From Pseudomonadota bacterium (lineage in GTDB: Bacteria > Pseudomonadota > Gammaproteobacteria > Steroidobacterales > Woeseiaceae): DNA of 8,056 nucleotides. Location: the NCBI GenBank assembly GCA_022360335.1, contig JAKSCZ010000471.1, forward strand, positions 1-8,056, read 5' to 3'. Position 1 is the first letter of the stretch. Every line of letters starts with the position of its first letter. Below are positions 6,738-8,056 of the stretch, in pieces. A model generated the notes under the pieces. It was not told the DNA's origin. It worked only from the letters and a program-made list of their open reading frames with translations, and did not search any database. The position numbers and the translations under genes were made by a program.

Positions 6738-6786
6738 AAACTGTGCTGGTGGTCACCTGAATCAGTAGGTTATGAGGTCACCTAAT
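6710..6786 (+). repeat. Four degenerate direct repeats centred on GTCACC
   Basis: GTCACC occurs at 6710, 6731, 6752 and 6777, giving steps of 21, 21 and 25 bp. Three of the copies run on into a similar tail (CTAAT, TGAAT, TAAT); the second is followed by CAAAC. The two inner copies are GGTCACCT, and the last lies in the 9-bp palindrome AGGTCACCT. A step of two helical turns places the copies on one face of the DNA, as in arrays of protein-binding sites. Inner copies are less conserved than outer ones. Confidence 0.7.
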
Positions 6787-6857
6787 GTTGTGAGCTCGAT
6801 GTGCTAACGGATCGCCAATTCTCCCTTCTTGAAAAATCAAGTACATAGAGACAAATC

Positions 6858-6892
6858 GGGTGACTGTCCCTCCAATTAGGGTGACTGTCACC
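6858..6892 (-). repeat. Right inverted repeat, with a perfect 15-bp palindrome at its outer edge
   Basis: GGTGAC occurs at 6859 and 6880, again 21 bp apart and inverted relative to the left end. The outer part reads GGGTGACTGTCACCC (6879-6893), a perfect palindrome around one central base that could form a 7-bp hairpin. Its left counterpart has GGGGAC where this end has GGTGAC, so the outermost hairpin is perfect only at the right end. Confidence 0.85.
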
Positions 6893-7055
6893 CGTTACCC
6901 CGGTGCTCGGGCCGCGCCCGTCGTTGACGCCATCAACTGGCTCATTAAGAAGCCCCGGTATCTCTCTAATATTCCAGTGAAAAGCTTGGAATTCCCGGCG
7001 AGAGTCGTATACTCACCCAACATAATCCCGAAACTCTGGCTTGGGAATCCTGCTT
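6893..7055 (+). other. Intergenic stretch between the repeat element and amiB
   Basis: Together with the element this makes a 336-nt gap without a gene. The first part is GC-rich, with a small CGGGC-CGC-GCCCG hairpin but no T-run. The second half is AT-richer and contains the likely amiB promoter. I see no RNA gene and no recognisable gene fragment; open frames crossing it have no family similarity. Confidence 0.6.
6986..7013 (+). promoter_or_regulatory. Putative sigma70 promoter of amiB
   Basis: TTGGAA (6986-6991) matches the -35 consensus at 4 of 6 positions and TATACT (7008-7013) matches the -10 at 5 of 6, with a 16-bp spacer. Transcription would start near 7020, leaving a leader of about 36 nt before the GTG at 7056. 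This would let amiB be expressed apart from nnr-tsaE, from which the repeat element separates it. Confidence 0.5.
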
Positions 7056-8056
7056 GTGGCTCTACAGAGACTGATGATCGGCCTTACGACGCTGCTGCTG
7101 AGTTCGGCGGCGTTTGCGGGTACCACGGTCGAGAATGTCCGCATATGGGCTGAGAATAACAAGACGCGCGTCGTACTCGATCTGAGCCAGCCCGTCCAGC
7201 ACAACATATTCACGTTGCGCGGCCCCGACCGGGTCGTCATCGACCTCAAGGACAGCCGCCTCGGCCGGTCCCTGACCGCCATGCCACGGGGCGCCGGTAC
7301 CGTGCGTGCGATCCGCAGCGCGATCCGCGCCGACGGCCAGCTGCGCGTCGTGCTCGATCTCGATTCCGCGGTCCGCTCGCGTACGTTTACGGCCGGCCCG
7401 AACGCACGCTACGGCGATCGGCTCGTCATCGACCTGCAACCGGCCGGTAGCCTGGCCCCCGTCAAACGGGCGTCGGAAGAGTACCGTCCGGGCCGCGACC
7501 TCGTGATCGCGATCGACGCGGGCCACGGCGGGCACGATCCGGGTGCCGTAGGGGCGCGCAAGACGCGGGAGAAAGACGTTGCCCTGCAGATCAGCCGCGC
7601 GCTCGCGCAGCGGGTCGACGCGGAGCCGGGCATGAAGGCGGTCCTGATCCGCGATGCCGATATCTACGTCGACCATCGCGAGCGCACGGCGATTGCGCGC
7701 CGCAGTCAGGCGGACCTGTTCGTCTCGATTCACGCCGATGCCGTCTCGGATCGCCGGGCCAACGGCGCATCGGTCTATGCGCTGTCGCTGAAAGGCGCAA
7801 GCGACGAGGCCGCGCGCCAGCTTGCACGGCGCGAGAACGCCTCGGTGGGCGGCGTCTCGCTCGACGACAAGGATGACGTGCTTGCTTCCGTGCTGCTCGA
7901 TCTGTCACAGAACGCGTCGCTGAGCGCCAGCCTCGACGTCGGCGGCCGTGTCGCCCGCGAGATGGGCAAGGTTGCCAAGATGCATCGCAAGACCGTGCAG
8001 CAGGCCGGTTTCCTCGTTCTGAAATCGCCGGACCTGCCGTCGATCCTGGTCGAGAC
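7056..8056 (+). CDS. amiB: N-acetylmuramoyl-L-alanine amidase of the AmiB/AmiC type, 3'-truncated by the window edge
   Basis: The enzyme cleaves the amide between MurNAc and the stem peptide and splits septal peptidoglycan in the periplasm during cell separation. Seen with the GTG start: a signal peptide (n-region MALQR, hydrophobic LMIGLTTLLLSS, likely cut after AFA at residue 21), an AMIN domain (about 22-130) that targets the septum, and an Amidase_3 domain from about 150 with zinc ligands His157 (DAGHGG), Glu172 (REKDV) and His226 (SIHAD) and the catalytic Glu333 (SILVE) at the very end. The LKGAS...LARREN...LLDLSQ region between SIHAD and the end matches the autoinhibitory helix segment relieved by LytM activators (EnvC/NlpD) in E. 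coli. ATG at 7074 is an alternative start but would remove the only Arg in the n-region. AmiB is favoured over AmiC by the tsaE neighbour. Confidence 0.93.
   Translation, partial: MALQRLMIGLTTLLLSSAAFAGTTVENVRIWAENNKTRVVLDLSQPVQHNIFTLRGPDRVVIDLKDSRLGRSLTAMPRGAGTVRAIRSAIRADGQLRVVLDLDSAVRSRTFTAGPNARYGDRLVIDLQPAGSLAPVKRASEEYRPGRDLVIAIDAGHGGHDPGAVGARKTREKDVALQISRALAQRVDAEPGMKAVLIRDADIYVDHRERTAIARRSQADLFVSIHADAVSDRRANGASVYALSLKGASDEAARQLARRENASVGGVSLDDKDDVLASVLLDLSQNASLSASLDVGGRVAREMGKVAKMHRKTVQQAGFLVLKSPDLPSILVE

Larger units (their letters stand above)
6703..6892. mobile_element. About 190-bp MITE-like element with 35-bp inverted ends
   Basis: The element is bounded by a 35-bp inverted repeat (6703-6737 and 6858-6892) that matches at 33 of 35 positions by my hand alignment. 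The 120-bp interior is clearly more AT-rich than the flanking genes and has no real ORF. The ends are built from a repeated GGGACAGTCACCC motif, and further GTCACC copies lie inside the left end. It carries no transposase, so if mobile it must be moved by an enzyme encoded elsewhere. No clear target-site duplication is visible. Alternatives are a REP/BIME-type repeat moved by a Y1 (RAYT) transposase, or the remains of an IS with multiple binding sites in its ends (IS21- or Tn7-like architecture). The family cannot be assigned from the sequence. Confidence 0.65.

Noticed and set aside
6566..6760. 64-codon plus-strand frame ending in the left repeat units
   Set aside because: Out-of-frame shadow of tsaE that reads through the repeats; the repeated peptide GTVT simply mirrors the DNA repeat.
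6703..6786. CRISPR-like reading of the spaced GTCACC repeats
   Set aside because: The shared core is only about 6-13 bp, the copies are degenerate, the gaps are 8-19 bp and an inverted copy lies at the other end. No cas genes are present.
6699..6897. Target-site duplication around the repeat element
   Set aside because: Flanks CCCGTACCC (left) and CCCGTTACCC (right) look alike but differ by a base and lie at different distances from the repeat ends, partly inside them. Not convincing.
6898..6925. Intrinsic terminator after the element (CGGGC-CGC-GCCCG)
   Set aside because: The stem is only 5 bp and no T-run follows.
6860..7153. 97-codon plus-strand frame starting in the right repeat (MTVPPIRVTVT...)
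   Set aside because: It starts in the inverted repeat, overlaps the amiB promoter and signal-peptide codons in another frame, and resembles no family I know.

Overview
The window is GC-rich chromosomal DNA from a proteobacterium, most likely a gammaproteobacterium. Two gene neighbourhoods point there: folK followed by panB-panC, and queG divergent from nnr-tsaE-amiB, the same layout as the E. coli queG/nnr/tsaE/amiB locus. I cannot name the genus. Almost everything here is core housekeeping, and I see no defence island, phage, CRISPR array or biosynthetic cluster.

Bases 1-2741 (+ strand) hold a tightly packed run: the 3' part of folK (folate synthesis), a deoxynucleoside kinase overlapping it by 4 nt (ATGA), then panB and panC (pantoate and pantothenate synthesis, leading to CoA). 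A short GC-rich hairpin sits between panC and the gene facing it.

Bases 2788-4754 (- strand) hold queG (last step of queuosine tRNA modification) followed 23 nt later by a PPK2-family polyphosphate:nucleotide phosphotransferase with a very strong Shine-Dalgarno. They look like a two-gene operon converging on panC.

Bases 4755-4791 are a compact divergent promoter region with a near-symmetric -10 element serving queG on one side and nnr on the other. On the + strand nnr (NAD(P)HX repair) and tsaE (t6A tRNA modification) overlap by 4 nt.

Bases 6703-6892 hold the only accessory-looking element: about 190 bp, visibly more AT-rich than its surroundings, bounded by 35-bp inverted repeats (33/35 matching) and built from a GTCACC-centred motif repeated at 21-25 bp steps. 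It supplies the last codons and the stop of tsaE and separates tsaE from amiB. It looks like a non-autonomous, MITE-like mobile element or an internally deleted insertion sequence. Downstream of it amiB (septal peptidoglycan amidase) has its own plausible sigma70 promoter and runs off the end of the window with all four active-site metal/catalytic residues visible.
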